A stretch of DNA of 15,642 bases from an uncultured Oscillospiraceae bacterium. Its GTDB lineage: Bacteria; Bacillota; Clostridia; Oscillospirales; Oscillospiraceae. Positions 6,373-12,981 of the stretch are shown one piece after another. A program made the translations under genes and the position numbers. The notes under the pieces were generated by a model. It was not told the origin of the DNA. It was given only the letters and a program-made list of their open reading frames with translations, and did not search any database. Where the stretch lies: the NCBI GenBank assembly GCA_934572325.1, contig CAKTKT010000044.1:1-15642 (forward strand), written 5' to 3'. Position 1 is the stretch's first letter; every line of letters begins with the position of its first letter.

Positions 6373-7959
6373 TCATACCCCGACTGCCAGCACCAGCAGA
6401 GCGCTCACGGCGAGCAGCGCGATGCGCCAGCCCAGCCCGAAGCCGTAGCCGAAGCATTTTTTGACCTTCCCGTCGATCTCGTAGCTCAAAAGCTCGACAT
6501 ACGGAACGGGCGCGCGGCGGTACCAGCCGCGCACGGTGACGGTCTTGCTGAAATATTCCGGCAGACGGAACAGCGCGAAGAGCTTGTTGATGATGGTAAG
6601 CGGCTGGTTGTAGTTGAGCATGACGATGCCGGTCGCGTCGCGCAGGACGAAGTTCTCGTCAAAGATGCAGCCGGGGTTGCCGCGCCCGATTATCGTGCCG
6701 CGCAGGGTGCAGGGTATGCTCCTCACGCCGGAGACCTTCACCCTGCCCAGCAGCCCCTCGACCGTGTCGGCGGGGTAGTCGTGAGTGGGATGTATGCAGC
6801 AGAATTTCACGAGCGACAGCGCCGCCGCCGCGGCGGGGGTAAGCGCGTACAAGAAAACGCTGTCCGCGGCGAACGCCGCGATGAGCAGCACTATCGCCGC
6901 GAGCCACGGCGCGAAATATATCACCAGCTCAAGCGCGAAATCGTCCGCGTAGCTTTCGGGCTTTGTCTCGTCAAAGCTGATGTACGGCGGCTGACCGTAC
7001 TCGGCGGACATCGCGCTGATGGCGAGGAGACGGCGGGAGATGAGCGGGTGGGTGGAGCCGAGCTGGTACACGAGCGCCCACGGGTTCCACATTTCCCAGC
7101 GCATCGCGGCGGAGATGCTGCGCTTGGAGACCTTGCCGTCGGCGTCGTAGCTTGCCACTGCCATGGCGGTGGCGCTTTTGCTGTCGGAAATGCCGAGGGC
7201 GTTCGGGGCGGCGACGCCGTCCGAGCCGTGCGCGCTCAGCCCGAAGCCTATCTTCACCAGCGCCTCCGCGAGCGCGGCGGGATCTCTCGTCTCGCGCACG
7301 GAGAACTCATCCGCGTAATACTCCCTCGTGCGCGACAGCCACAGTATTATGTACTGGCACACGATATACAGCACGTAGGCGACAGCGCCGATAACGGCGA
7401 GGTAATCCCCGCTCTTGCTGTCGGAGTTGGAGCGGCGCCTTGACCCGTCGCCCATGCAGAGCTTATACAGCGCGTACAGCACCAGCGGCACGAGCTGCGC
7501 CGCAGTCATCAAGAGCATATCGTAGTGGCGCGCGTGCCCCAGCTCGTGCGCGACGACCGCCTTGACCTCGTCCTCGGAGAGCATTTCAAATATGCCGCGC
7601 GTGAGAACGATGCGCGCGTCGTTTTTCGTGCGCCCGTAGGTGAAGGCGTTGGGTGCGCCGTCGTTGATATAGCCTATCCTCGGGTACTTCATGCCCTGCT
7701 CGTCGCAGACGCGGCGGATGAAGCCGTCGAGATACGCGGGCACGCCGCCGTCGAACTTCGCCTTGTAGAACCAGCGCATATTCAGATCCGTCAGCCACGG
7801 ACCGATGAGAAACTGCACAAGGAGTATCGCAATGCTCAGCAGTATACCGCTCAGCACCGGCAGCCCCGTGAGCGCGAAAATGAGGATTATCAGCGCGGCG
7901 AGCACACCGTACAGACACGTGACGGTCAGCAGCGACGCCGCAAGCAGGTTTTTCTTCAT
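6373..7959 (-). CDS. M48-family membrane zinc metalloprotease with extra C-terminal domain
   Basis: This 528-aa integral membrane protease has two N-terminal hydrophobic helices (about 5-30 and 34-55) and the zinc-binding HELGH at 138-142. Further helices lie at about 148-168 and 185-208. The third ligand is E213 in the REYYAD segment typical of HtpX/Ste24 proteins, and the AFTYG strand precedes the active site (about 105-109). HtpX proteins are usually under 300 residues. Here about 200 residues follow: a helical hairpin (about 345-390), a soluble beta-rich part (about 395-500) and a last transmembrane helix (about 507-528). The role is probably quality control of membrane proteins; the tail function is unknown. 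GAGG lies close to the ATG. It has its own promoter overlapping the upstream terminator. I would not assign htpX because of the different architecture. Confidence 0.87.
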   Translation of the reverse strand: MKKNLLAASLLTVTCLYGVLAALIILIFALTGLPVLSGILLSIAILLVQFLIGPWLTDLNMRWFYKAKFDGGVPAYLDGFIRRVCDEQGMKYPRIGYINDGAPNAFTYGRTKNDARIVLTRGIFEMLSEDEVKAVVAHELGHARHYDMLLMTAAQLVPLVLYALYKLCMGDGSRRRSNSDSKSGDYLAVIGAVAYVLYIVCQYIILWLSRTREYYADEFSVRETRDPAALAEALVKIGFGLSAHGSDGVAAPNALGISDSKSATAMAVASYDADGKVSKRSISAAMRWEMWNPWALVYQLGSTHPLISRRLLAISAMSAEYGQPPYISFDETKPESYADDFALELVIYFAPWLAAIVLLIAAFAADSVFLYALTPAAAAALSLVKFCCIHPTHDYPADTVEGLLGRVKVSGVRSIPCTLRGTIIGRGNPGCIFDENFVLRDATGIVMLNYNQPLTIINKLFALFRLPEYFSKTVTVRGWYRRAPVPYVELLSYEIDGKVKKCFGYGFGLGWRIALLAVSALLVLAVGV

Positions 7960-7997
7960 GACCTCAGCCCCTTTTTATGAGTATATATGATAAATGT

Positions 7998-8026
7998 ATT
8001 CTATCACACCGAAAATATATATGCAA
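7998..8026 (-). promoter_or_regulatory. Promoter of the M48 protease gene
   Basis: On the minus strand, TTGCAT (8021-8026), 17 bases, TAGAAT (7998-8003). The first bases of the -35 are the last bases of the terminator stem of the preceding gene, so the two signals are packed together. Confidence 0.65.
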
Positions 8027-8056
8027 GGCGCGCCGAAGAGTTACACGGCGCGCCTT
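8025..8056 (-). terminator. Terminator of the lipoprotein gene
   Basis: Perfect 11-base inverted repeat, AAGGCGCGCCG / CGGCGCGCCTT, with a 10-base loop, 20 bases past the lipoprotein stop. The minus-strand tail is A/T-rich (GCATATATATTTTC) rather than a clean U-run. Confidence 0.7.
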
Positions 8057-8076
8057 GAAATGTATCGGGCGGGAAA

Positions 8077-9231
8077 TCAGTAATTCGTGAACGGCGTATA
8101 GCCGAGCGAGACAAAGCTCGTCTCAAAGCTCTCGCACTGCGCCCAGAAGTCCGCGTCCGTTATGCTCTGCCACGCGGAGGGATCGGAGGCGTAGCCGCCG
8201 CCCGAGGCGGAGAAGAAAGGCGAGCTCGCGTTAACCGAGGCGGAGCAGATGAGAGAGTAATTCGCGTTGAGCATACCGTTGGACGAGAGCGCGGAGAACA
8301 CATACAACCACTCGCCCGCGCCGCCGGAGGAATTGTTGGCGACAGTTCCGTCAGGGCACACGGCGTAGTAATCGCGCTCCCACCCCTGTGCGACGGTGAC
8401 GACCTCGCCGCTGACAATGGTGTAGATGTCGAAGATCTCATACGCGGGGTAGTCCGCGCCGCACGGTCCGATCAGCAGCTCCTCCGTGCCGTCGGCGTTG
8501 ACGTCGTAATAGCAGTAGCCCAGTGCGCCGAGATCGCCGGAGGCGTAGAAGCCAGGGATGTTCAGATTCATCTGCGCGGGCAGCGTCGTCACGTCGCGCC
8601 GCTCGGCAATGGCGGTGTAATAGGCGTTCAGCACGCCGTTATAAAGCGAGAGATCCGCCGCGGGCTGCTCCGGCGCGGAATAGCCCTCCGGCGGGCGCTG
8701 ACCGAGCGCGCGCATCAGCGTTTCGACGACCTCGTTCGCCCCCTCGCCCCACGGGTAGCCGCAGTCGGCGACGCCGGCGGACGCAAGCAGCTCCTCCTGC
8801 CCGGGCATCTGAAGCTGCTGGTATGCGTTGTCGAGCGCCTGTATCTGCATGAGGAAGAGCGACTTCTCCTCCTCGCTCATCGGCAGCATGAAGCCCTCCG
8901 CCGTGCCGGTAATGTCGTCCTTGGGCATATCCGCGCCGTCCGTCGTCGCCCAGTCCATCAGCCGCGCCGCCTGCCCGACAGCCTTGAGGCTCGATCCGGC
9001 GGAGCCGGACTGTATCTTCGTCTCAAAGTCGCTCAGCAGCCCGACCAGCGCCTCGCTCTGCGCGTCGCGCCGACTCTGCGCGGCGGCGTCCGCGGCGCTG
9101 TCGGTCACTTCCGGCGACGGCGTCTCCGTCGGCGCGGGCGTCTCCGCCGCCGTCGGGGTCGCGGCAGCCGTGCAGGCGCACAGCGCGAATATCATTGCAA
9201 ATGCAAGCATGAATGTGAATAGTTTTTTCAT
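8077..9231 (-). CDS. Lipoprotein with a DxNxDG calcium-loop-like motif, function unknown
   Basis: This 384-aa predicted lipoprotein has a signal peptide ending in LCAC (lipobox, modified Cys about residue 20), then a Thr/Pro/Ala-rich tether. A mostly helical middle with Gln-rich stretches runs from about residue 50 to 230. The C-terminal part contains YDVNADGTEELLIG, which has the D-x-N-x-D-G-x-x-E spacing of calcium-binding loops and is common in uncharacterised lipoproteins of gut Firmicutes. The start at 9231 is preferred to an in-frame ATG at 9315 because AAGGAG lies ten bases upstream and the lipoprotein signal starts at once; the upstream extension would run through a strong hairpin and overlap the PAP2 stop. 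It lies 80 bases downstream of the PAP2 gene on the same strand and is probably co-transcribed with it. No enzymatic motif recognised. Confidence 0.8.
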   Translation of the reverse strand: MKKLFTFMLAFAMIFALCACTAAATPTAAETPAPTETPSPEVTDSAADAAAQSRRDAQSEALVGLLSDFETKIQSGSAGSSLKAVGQAARLMDWATTDGADMPKDDITGTAEGFMLPMSEEEKSLFLMQIQALDNAYQQLQMPGQEELLASAGVADCGYPWGEGANEVVETLMRALGQRPPEGYSAPEQPAADLSLYNGVLNAYYTAIAERRDVTTLPAQMNLNIPGFYASGDLGALGYCYYDVNADGTEELLIGPCGADYPAYEIFDIYTIVSGEVVTVAQGWERDYYAVCPDGTVANNSSGGAGEWLYVFSALSSNGMLNANYSLICSASVNASSPFFSASGGGYASDPSAWQSITDADFWAQCESFETSFVSLGYTPFTNY

Positions 9232-9277
9232 TTTGTCCGTTCTCCTTCGTTCGGGTATGCGCGATACCGAGCGGTCA

Positions 9278-9306
9278 AGGCAACGCCGCGACTCGCGGCG
9301 TTGCCT
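9278..9306. repeat. Perfect 13-bp inverted repeat in the PAP2/lipoprotein gap
   Basis: AGGCAACGCCGCG / CGCGGCGTTGCCT with a 3-base loop lies immediately past the PAP2 stop codon. There is no U-tract on the minus strand (it runs into TGACCGC), so it is not a clean terminator for PAP2. It may be a partial terminator, an RNA-processing or stability hairpin, or a protein site that sets the PAP2:lipoprotein ratio. Confidence 0.75.
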
Positions 9307-9311
9307 CTGCA

Positions 9312-10649
9312 TCATTTTTCGTGTCTGCCCCTGTAGCCGCCGCCGGCGCTCCTCGTCTCCCGCGCGGCGGAGGCTGCGCTGCTGCTGCGGCGGCGCGGCG
9401 GCTCCTCGACCTCGGCGGAGAAATCATCGTCCGCAAGAAAGTCCAGCCCCAGACTTGCCCAGTCTATGCCGTCATCGTCCGCCGCGGGTGCGCTAGCACT
9501 GCGGCGCGCGGCGGGGGCGGGGGCGCTGTCCCAGTCAAAGCCGTCGCTCTTCGCGCGGCGCGGCGGCGCGATCTTCATGTCCGCGTCGTCGTCCTCCGCA
9601 AAAGCGGCGAAGGCTGTCGGCTCGTCAACGGGCTTCGCGGGGCGCGCGGGGTATTCGCGCACGCCCTCGTCCGCGCGGCGGCTCGCGCCGCGCCCGTCCT
9701 TGTAGCTCTCCCATCTGCTGCTCCAGTCGGAGCTTTTGCCGCGCTTGGGCGCGCTGTCGCGCTCGTTTTCGCCGTCGTCCGCGGGGCTTGCCCTGCGCCC
9801 GCCGACCTTGTTCAGCAGTCCGCCTCCGGCGCTTGCCGCCGCGCTCAGTGCGGCTTTGAAGCTGCCCGCGCTTCCGTTGCCGCGCACTGCCGCTCGCCGT
9901 CCGCCGCGCTCGCCGCCGGTGCGGCTCTCGCGCTTGCCGCGTCCGCTGCCGCCGCCCTTGCCGACGCTGTTGATGAGTCCGGTCACGGTCTCCTTGTCGG
10001 GCAGACGCACGGGCAGGTCAAAGTCCAGTATCGCCGCGCAGACGGGGAAGTCGTCGTTATCCTCAAGATAGATGAATATCGCCTTTGTGATGAGGTAGGC
10101 GACGAACGCCGAGAACGCGCCTATCAGCATCGCAAACAGCACGTCCGACGGGAAGTGCGCCATGAGGTAGTTGCGGGATATGCCCATCAGCGCCACGACT
10201 ATCACCGTCGGCAGTATCATCTTTTTCCCCTTTGTAAAGCACAGCGAGCCCATGCCCGCCGTCACTGCGGTCACGTGTCCGGAGGGGAAGGAGAAGCCGC
10301 TCTCCGCCGGAGAGCCGATATAGTCCCAATAGCTCTTGTACAGCGCCAGATACTCAAACGGACGGGGTCTGGCGACCATGTCCTTGAGGATGATGTTCGT
10401 GATAAGCGCGCCGCAGCACACCGCCCCGAACATACAAACGCCCATTTTGCGCGTTCTGGAATAGCACATGAAGCCGATGGCAAGCAAAAAGAAAATGATG
10501 CCCTTTTCGCCGAGAAAGGTTATCACCTTCATCAGCGGCGTGAGAAAGCCGCCCGCCTTGCCCGCAAGGGTGTTCATAAAGCCGAGAATGGCGCTGTCAT
10601 ATCCGGAAAATGCGGTGTTCAGCCATTCCGCTATTGCAGTATACTCCAT
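9312..10649 (-). CDS. PAP2-superfamily membrane phosphatase with long disordered cytoplasmic tail
   Basis: This 445-aa protein begins with a complete PAP2 (type 2 phosphatidic acid phosphatase) membrane domain, residues about 1-200. All three signature motifs are intact: K-x6-RP (K89 to R96-P97), PSGH at 122-125, and SR-x5-H-x3-D (S158, R159, H165, D169). The active site faces outward and hydrolyses lipid phosphates or undecaprenyl pyrophosphate in this superfamily. About 245 further residues form a low-complexity Gly/Arg/Ser/Ala tail with acidic patches and two related motifs, DGFDWDS and DGIDWAS, plus SSDWSSRW. Most PAP2 proteins end soon after the domain. GAGGT lies nine bases ahead of the ATG. 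The tail is in a strongly G+C-rich context, but the frame is uninterrupted. Confidence 0.88.
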   Translation of the reverse strand: MEYTAIAEWLNTAFSGYDSAILGFMNTLAGKAGGFLTPLMKVITFLGEKGIIFFLLAIGFMCYSRTRKMGVCMFGAVCCGALITNIILKDMVARPRPFEYLALYKSYWDYIGSPAESGFSFPSGHVTAVTAGMGSLCFTKGKKMILPTVIVVALMGISRNYLMAHFPSDVLFAMLIGAFSAFVAYLITKAIFIYLEDNDDFPVCAAILDFDLPVRLPDKETVTGLINSVGKGGGSGRGKRESRTGGERGGRRAAVRGNGSAGSFKAALSAAASAGGGLLNKVGGRRASPADDGENERDSAPKRGKSSDWSSRWESYKDGRGASRRADEGVREYPARPAKPVDEPTAFAAFAEDDDADMKIAPPRRAKSDGFDWDSAPAPAARRSASAPAADDDGIDWASLGLDFLADDDFSAEVEEPPRRRSSSAASAARETRSAGGGYRGRHEK

Positions 10650-10687
10650 CTGGCGTACCTCGTTTTCGTAATTATGCGTATACTTTC

Positions 10688-10797
10688 GGAATCTCTGGAT
10701 AAACGGCTGTCAGCGTCTGACAGGGAAAAAATCCGTTCTCATTATTATACGAAAACTTTTCTCGCCCGACCATCTGACGCATTTAATCAGAGCTTCC
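10688..10797 (-). mobile_element. Short MITE (110 bp), diverged subfamily, reverse orientation
   Basis: Its ends are inverted repeats, GGAATCTCTGGATAAA on the left and GGAAGCTCTGATTAAA reading in from the right (13 of 16 match), and it is flanked on both sides by TTTC (10684-10687 and 10798-10801), a perfect 4-bp duplication. The subterminal blocks GCTGTCAGCGTCTGA (left) and the complement of GTCAGATGG..GGGCGAGAAA (right) are shared with the two 239-bp elements in this window, in reverse order and strand. The middle 36 bases are unrelated to those copies. It sits in the leader of the PAP2 gene. Confidence 0.75.
10744..10772 (-). promoter_or_regulatory. Possible PAP2 promoter inside the short MITE
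   Basis: On the minus strand a perfect TATAAT (10744-10749) lies 95 bases upstream of the PAP2 start. The hexamer 17 bases further upstream is TGGTCG, a weak -35. No better promoter is visible between here and the gene. If real, the element supplies the promoter. Confidence 0.4.
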
Positions 10798-10903
10798 TTT
10801 CCGTACACGCAGTTCATTATACAGCATAACTCCGCAGGTTTCAAGATAAAAATTGCAATTTTAATAAAAAAATTTACAAACCGGAAACACAAGCTGCGGT
10901 TAA

Positions 10904-11142
10904 GTAACCGCTGATTAAATACGTCAGATGGCTGGGCGAGAAATAGTGTGATGAATCACACTATTTCATCAAATGCCGTCAGGCTCGCCGCTTGCGCGGC
11001 AACCGCCTGACATGGCGAATAATTTATTCGGCTGATAAAATGAGATTTTTGCAGAAATACTTTGTGTATTTCAAAAAAAGCTAATGAAATCAGACAGAAA
11101 ATTATCCGTTCAGACGCTGACAGCTATTTATTCAGCGGTTAC
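10904..11142 (+). mobile_element. MITE copy A, 239 bp, TTAA target duplication
   Basis: A non-coding 239-bp element begins GTAACCGCTGATTAAATA and ends with the inverted repeat of GTAACCGCTGAATAAATA. It is flanked by TTAA on both sides (10900-10903, 11143-11146). It is about 97% identical to copy B at 14960-15198. Inside are consecutive hairpins: 12-bp arms AAATAGTGTGAT/ATCACACTATTT (10941-10966), a nested pair GTCAGGC/GCCTGAC around GCCGC/GCGGC (10978-11011), CGAATAA/TTATTCG (11016-11030), and GAAATAC/GTATTTC (11054-11072). It has no ORF of note. It lies between the spoVT terminator and the PAP2 leader. Orientation is arbitrary, set so A and B agree. Confidence 0.88.
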
Positions 11143-11150
11143 TTAAACAG

Positions 11151-11183
11151 AAAAATCCGCCCGCAGGGCGAGCCTGTGGGCGG
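11151..11183 (-). terminator. Rho-independent terminator of spoVT
   Basis: On the minus strand CCGCCCACAGG pairs with CCTGCGGGCGG (one imperfect pair) around a 5-base loop and is followed by ATTTTTCTG. It starts 16 bases past the spoVT stop and ends just outside MITE copy A. Confidence 0.85.
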
Positions 11184-11199
11184 GAAAAAGGCGCATTGA

Positions 11200-11742
11200 T
11201 CAGCTCTCCATCTGCTTGGAGAGGAAGCACGCGGCGGTCTGGGCGAGCTTAAATTCCACCTCCGTGGCGGGTGCGCTGCCGCGCGGCGCGACAAAGAGGA
11301 CGCAGCCCATGATGTCGCCCTCGGTGATGATGGGCACGGCAACGCAGGCGCAGAATTTCTCGTCGGCGGCGCACACGGGCACGGCGCTCATGCCGAGCTC
11401 AAGGCGGTAGGTCGAGCGCTCATCCATTATCTGCCCGAGCTGGGGGCTGATGGGCTTATCGAGCAGCTCGCGCTTCGCGCCGCCCGCGATGGCGATGACC
11501 GTGTCGCGGTCACACACGGCGGCGATGCCGTCCGTGGATTTTTTGAGGCTGTCGCAGATCTGCGCGGCGAAATCCGACAGCTCGCCTATCGGGGAGTATT
11601 TTTTGAAGATAAGCTCGCCGTCCTTATCGGTGAATATCTCCAGCGGGTCACCCTCGCGGATGCGCATGGTGCGGCGGATTTCCTTGGGTATGACGACCCG
11701 CCCAAGATCGTCGATTCTGCGTACTATCCCGGTTGCTTTCAT
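11200..11742 (-). CDS. spoVT: Stage V sporulation protein T-type transcriptional regulator
   Basis: This 180-aa protein closely matches SpoVT architecture. Residues 1-50 form the AbrB/SpoVT swapped-hairpin DNA-binding domain (MKATGIVRRIDDLGRVVIPKEIRR, read over 1-24), and about 55-180 form a GAF-like ligand domain with CVAVPI and MGCVLFV segments. In Bacillus SpoVT is made in the forespore under sigma-G and modulates late forespore genes; SpoVT-like proteins are widespread in sporulating clostridia. AAAGGAG lies eight bases ahead of the ATG. The gene is single, with its own terminator. The related AbrB-GAF paralogues of clostridia cannot be fully excluded, but length and N-terminus fit SpoVT well. 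Confidence 0.9.
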   Translation of the reverse strand: MKATGIVRRIDDLGRVVIPKEIRRTMRIREGDPLEIFTDKDGELIFKKYSPIGELSDFAAQICDSLKKSTDGIAAVCDRDTVIAIAGGAKRELLDKPISPQLGQIMDERSTYRLELGMSAVPVCAADEKFCACVAVPIITEGDIMGCVLFVAPRGSAPATEVEFKLAQTAACFLSKQMES

Positions 11743-11909
11743 TATATATATCTCCTTTGGCTCGATTTACACTCCTATTGTCTGCAAAAGAGGTAAAAAT
11801 TATGTGAGGGAGATATGACAGCGCATATTTGACGAGCCTGCACCGGCACAGCGGAAAGGAAAAAACGGATTTGACGATTTATATCTGCCTGCCTTAACTT
11901 TGCCGAGAC

Positions 11910-12593
11910 TCAGGCAATGCGGCAGGGCTTGCCGCAGTTTACGTCGGACATATAGCCGTACTTGTGGGCAACGTCATATTTCTGCGCGTGATAATTGAAG
12001 TAGTTCTCCGGCTCCGCTTCGAGCATACGGTCGATGAGACCGGGGAACCGCTCCTGATTTTCGTACAGCGTCCGCAGGCAGAAGATCATCTGCTCGGCGG
12101 TGAAGTAGTTATTCTCATAGTACTTCGAGCTGACCTTGTCGGGGTATTCACCCATGTACCGGCATATAGCGCGGCGGTATTCGTTGTAAGTGCCGAGCTC
12201 TCTTATGAGCAGCTCCGACTTGCTGTTGCTGGAGCGGACGATGCTGCCCTCCAGTATATCGGAATACTCCACGCCGCCGATTTTTGTGCTCCAGTCCATT
12301 TCACCGTTATAAACTTTTTCGGTAAAAAACATATTCAGCGGTACTTTATACATACTGCATGCCACCATGTACTCCCCACCCTTGTAGAGGTGCTCCTCGC
12401 CGGTGACAAGGTTGCGGTAGCCGGGGGTAATCGAGCAGGACCTGTTGCGATCCTCATACTTATCAAGGAAGTCCGCGACAAGGTTATCCCAGCTTCCGTC
12501 GTCCTTTGCCGGCGCAGCGAGTGCGGCAGGCAGCGACGCCGATATTAAACACAGCGCCGCGAGAAAACCGATGACGAATTTCTTTATATTCAT
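11910..12593 (-). CDS. Class A beta-lactamase-like serine hydrolase, C-terminally truncated
   Basis: This 227-aa exported protein has a signal peptide (1-26, ending ALA). The active-site SxxK motif is present as S80-M-Y-K83, a plausible second motif S-x-N lies at S121-S122-N123, and a K-Y-G (211-213) stands where the KTG strand is expected. Related penicillin-binding or beta-lactamase-like hydrolases continue for dozens of residues after the KTG strand (the remaining beta strands and the last helix). Here the frame stops 14 residues later, and none of the three minus-strand frames beyond shows a recognisable continuation. It is therefore probably inactive or recently truncated. The last codons fall in a short palindrome (TGCGGCA/TGCCGCA, 11918-11936). 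GAGAGGA lies ahead of the ATG, and the promoter is excellent, so it may still be expressed. Confidence 0.75.
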   Translation of the reverse strand: MNIKKFVIGFLAALCLISASLPAALAAPAKDDGSWDNLVADFLDKYEDRNRSCSITPGYRNLVTGEEHLYKGGEYMVACSMYKVPLNMFFTEKVYNGEMDWSTKIGGVEYSDILEGSIVRSSNSKSELLIRELGTYNEYRRAICRYMGEYPDKVSSKYYENNYFTAEQMIFCLRTLYENQERFPGLIDRMLEAEPENYFNYHAQKYDVAHKYGYMSDVNCGKPCRIA

Positions 12594-12624
12594 GTGCTTC
12601 GATCCTCTCTTATGTATTAACTAA

Positions 12625-12653
12625 AGTATATCCTCAGATGCAAGGTCAGTCAA
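12625..12653 (-). promoter_or_regulatory. Promoter of the truncated serine hydrolase
   Basis: On the minus strand TTGACT (12648-12653), a 17-base spacer and TATACT (12625-12630) lie 31 bases ahead of the start codon; each hexamer has one departure from consensus. Confidence 0.8.
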
Positions 12654-12712
12654 CAAAAAACTTTGAATCGAGAATGTATTCTTTCGCTTTTTCGGAAATT
12701 GACCCAACATTT

Positions 12713-12756
12713 CAGCGGGAGAAATTGCAGCTTTCTGCGATTTCTCCCGCTGTTTT
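12713..12756 (+). terminator. Strong plus-strand terminator without an upstream gene
   Basis: Arms of 18 bases (12713-12730 and 12735-12752) around a CTTT loop, outer part CAGCGGGAGAAAT/ATTTCTCCCGCTG, followed by TTTTC. The one non-Watson-Crick position is a U-G wobble in a plus-strand transcript but a C-A mismatch in a minus-strand one, which favours plus-strand action. The minus-strand side has no U-tract. No plus-strand gene lies upstream in this region. Confidence 0.65.
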
Positions 12757-12813
12757 CAACTTCTCAAGAGAGCCATATTCCCGAAAACCGCATTTCGCTG
12801 CGCCCTCCGATGT

Positions 12814-12981
12814 CTATTTGCCTTTGTACTTGCGCCTTGTGGCAAGCCCGCCTCTGATGTGCCGCTCCGCCTTGTTGAGATCCAGCAGAGTGCGCACCTG
12901 CCGATACAGCGCCGGATTGATGCGCGGCAGGCGCTCTGTGAGGTCCTTATGTACGGTTGTGACTAATAAGAATGTTTTCAT
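12814..12981 (-). CDS. Small basic ORF overlapping the recombinase 3' end
   Basis: This 55-aa ORF (60 aa if the GTG at 12996 is used) overlaps the last 35 bases of the recombinase gene in another frame. The body, from KDLTERLPRINPALYRQV to HIRGGLATRRKYKGK, looks like a genuine helical, Lys/Arg-rich protein rather than a shadow: codon third positions are G/C-rich and no competing frame is better. Its base composition is like the host genes, not the A+T-rich recombinase. There is no clear ribosome binding site, so it may be coupled to the recombinase or be the tail of a gene broken by the insertion. I do not recognise the family. Confidence 0.45.
   Translation of the reverse strand: MKTFLLVTTVHKDLTERLPRINPALYRQVRTLLDLNKAERHIRGGLATRRKYKGK

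Noticed and set aside
10688..10797. Simple decayed or internally deleted copy of the 239-bp element
   Set aside because: Both ends differ from the family in matching ways and the duplication is intact, so a separate subfamily is the better reading.
9321..10829. 502-codon plus-strand frame opposite the PAP2 gene
   Set aside because: Low-complexity antisense translation crossing the PAP2 reading frame and the short MITE; PAP2 motifs on the other strand are decisive.
10902..11145. TA target duplication of IS630/mariner type for MITE copy A
   Set aside because: Copy A alone could be read as flanked by TA, but copy B lacks TA at its ends. A 4-bp duplication with GTAACC termini explains both copies and, with its own ends, the 110-bp element.
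11743..11850. Sigma-G promoter for spoVT
   Set aside because: A CATAATT resembling the -10 exists, but no GHATR-type -35 lies 17-18 bases upstream, so it was not annotated.
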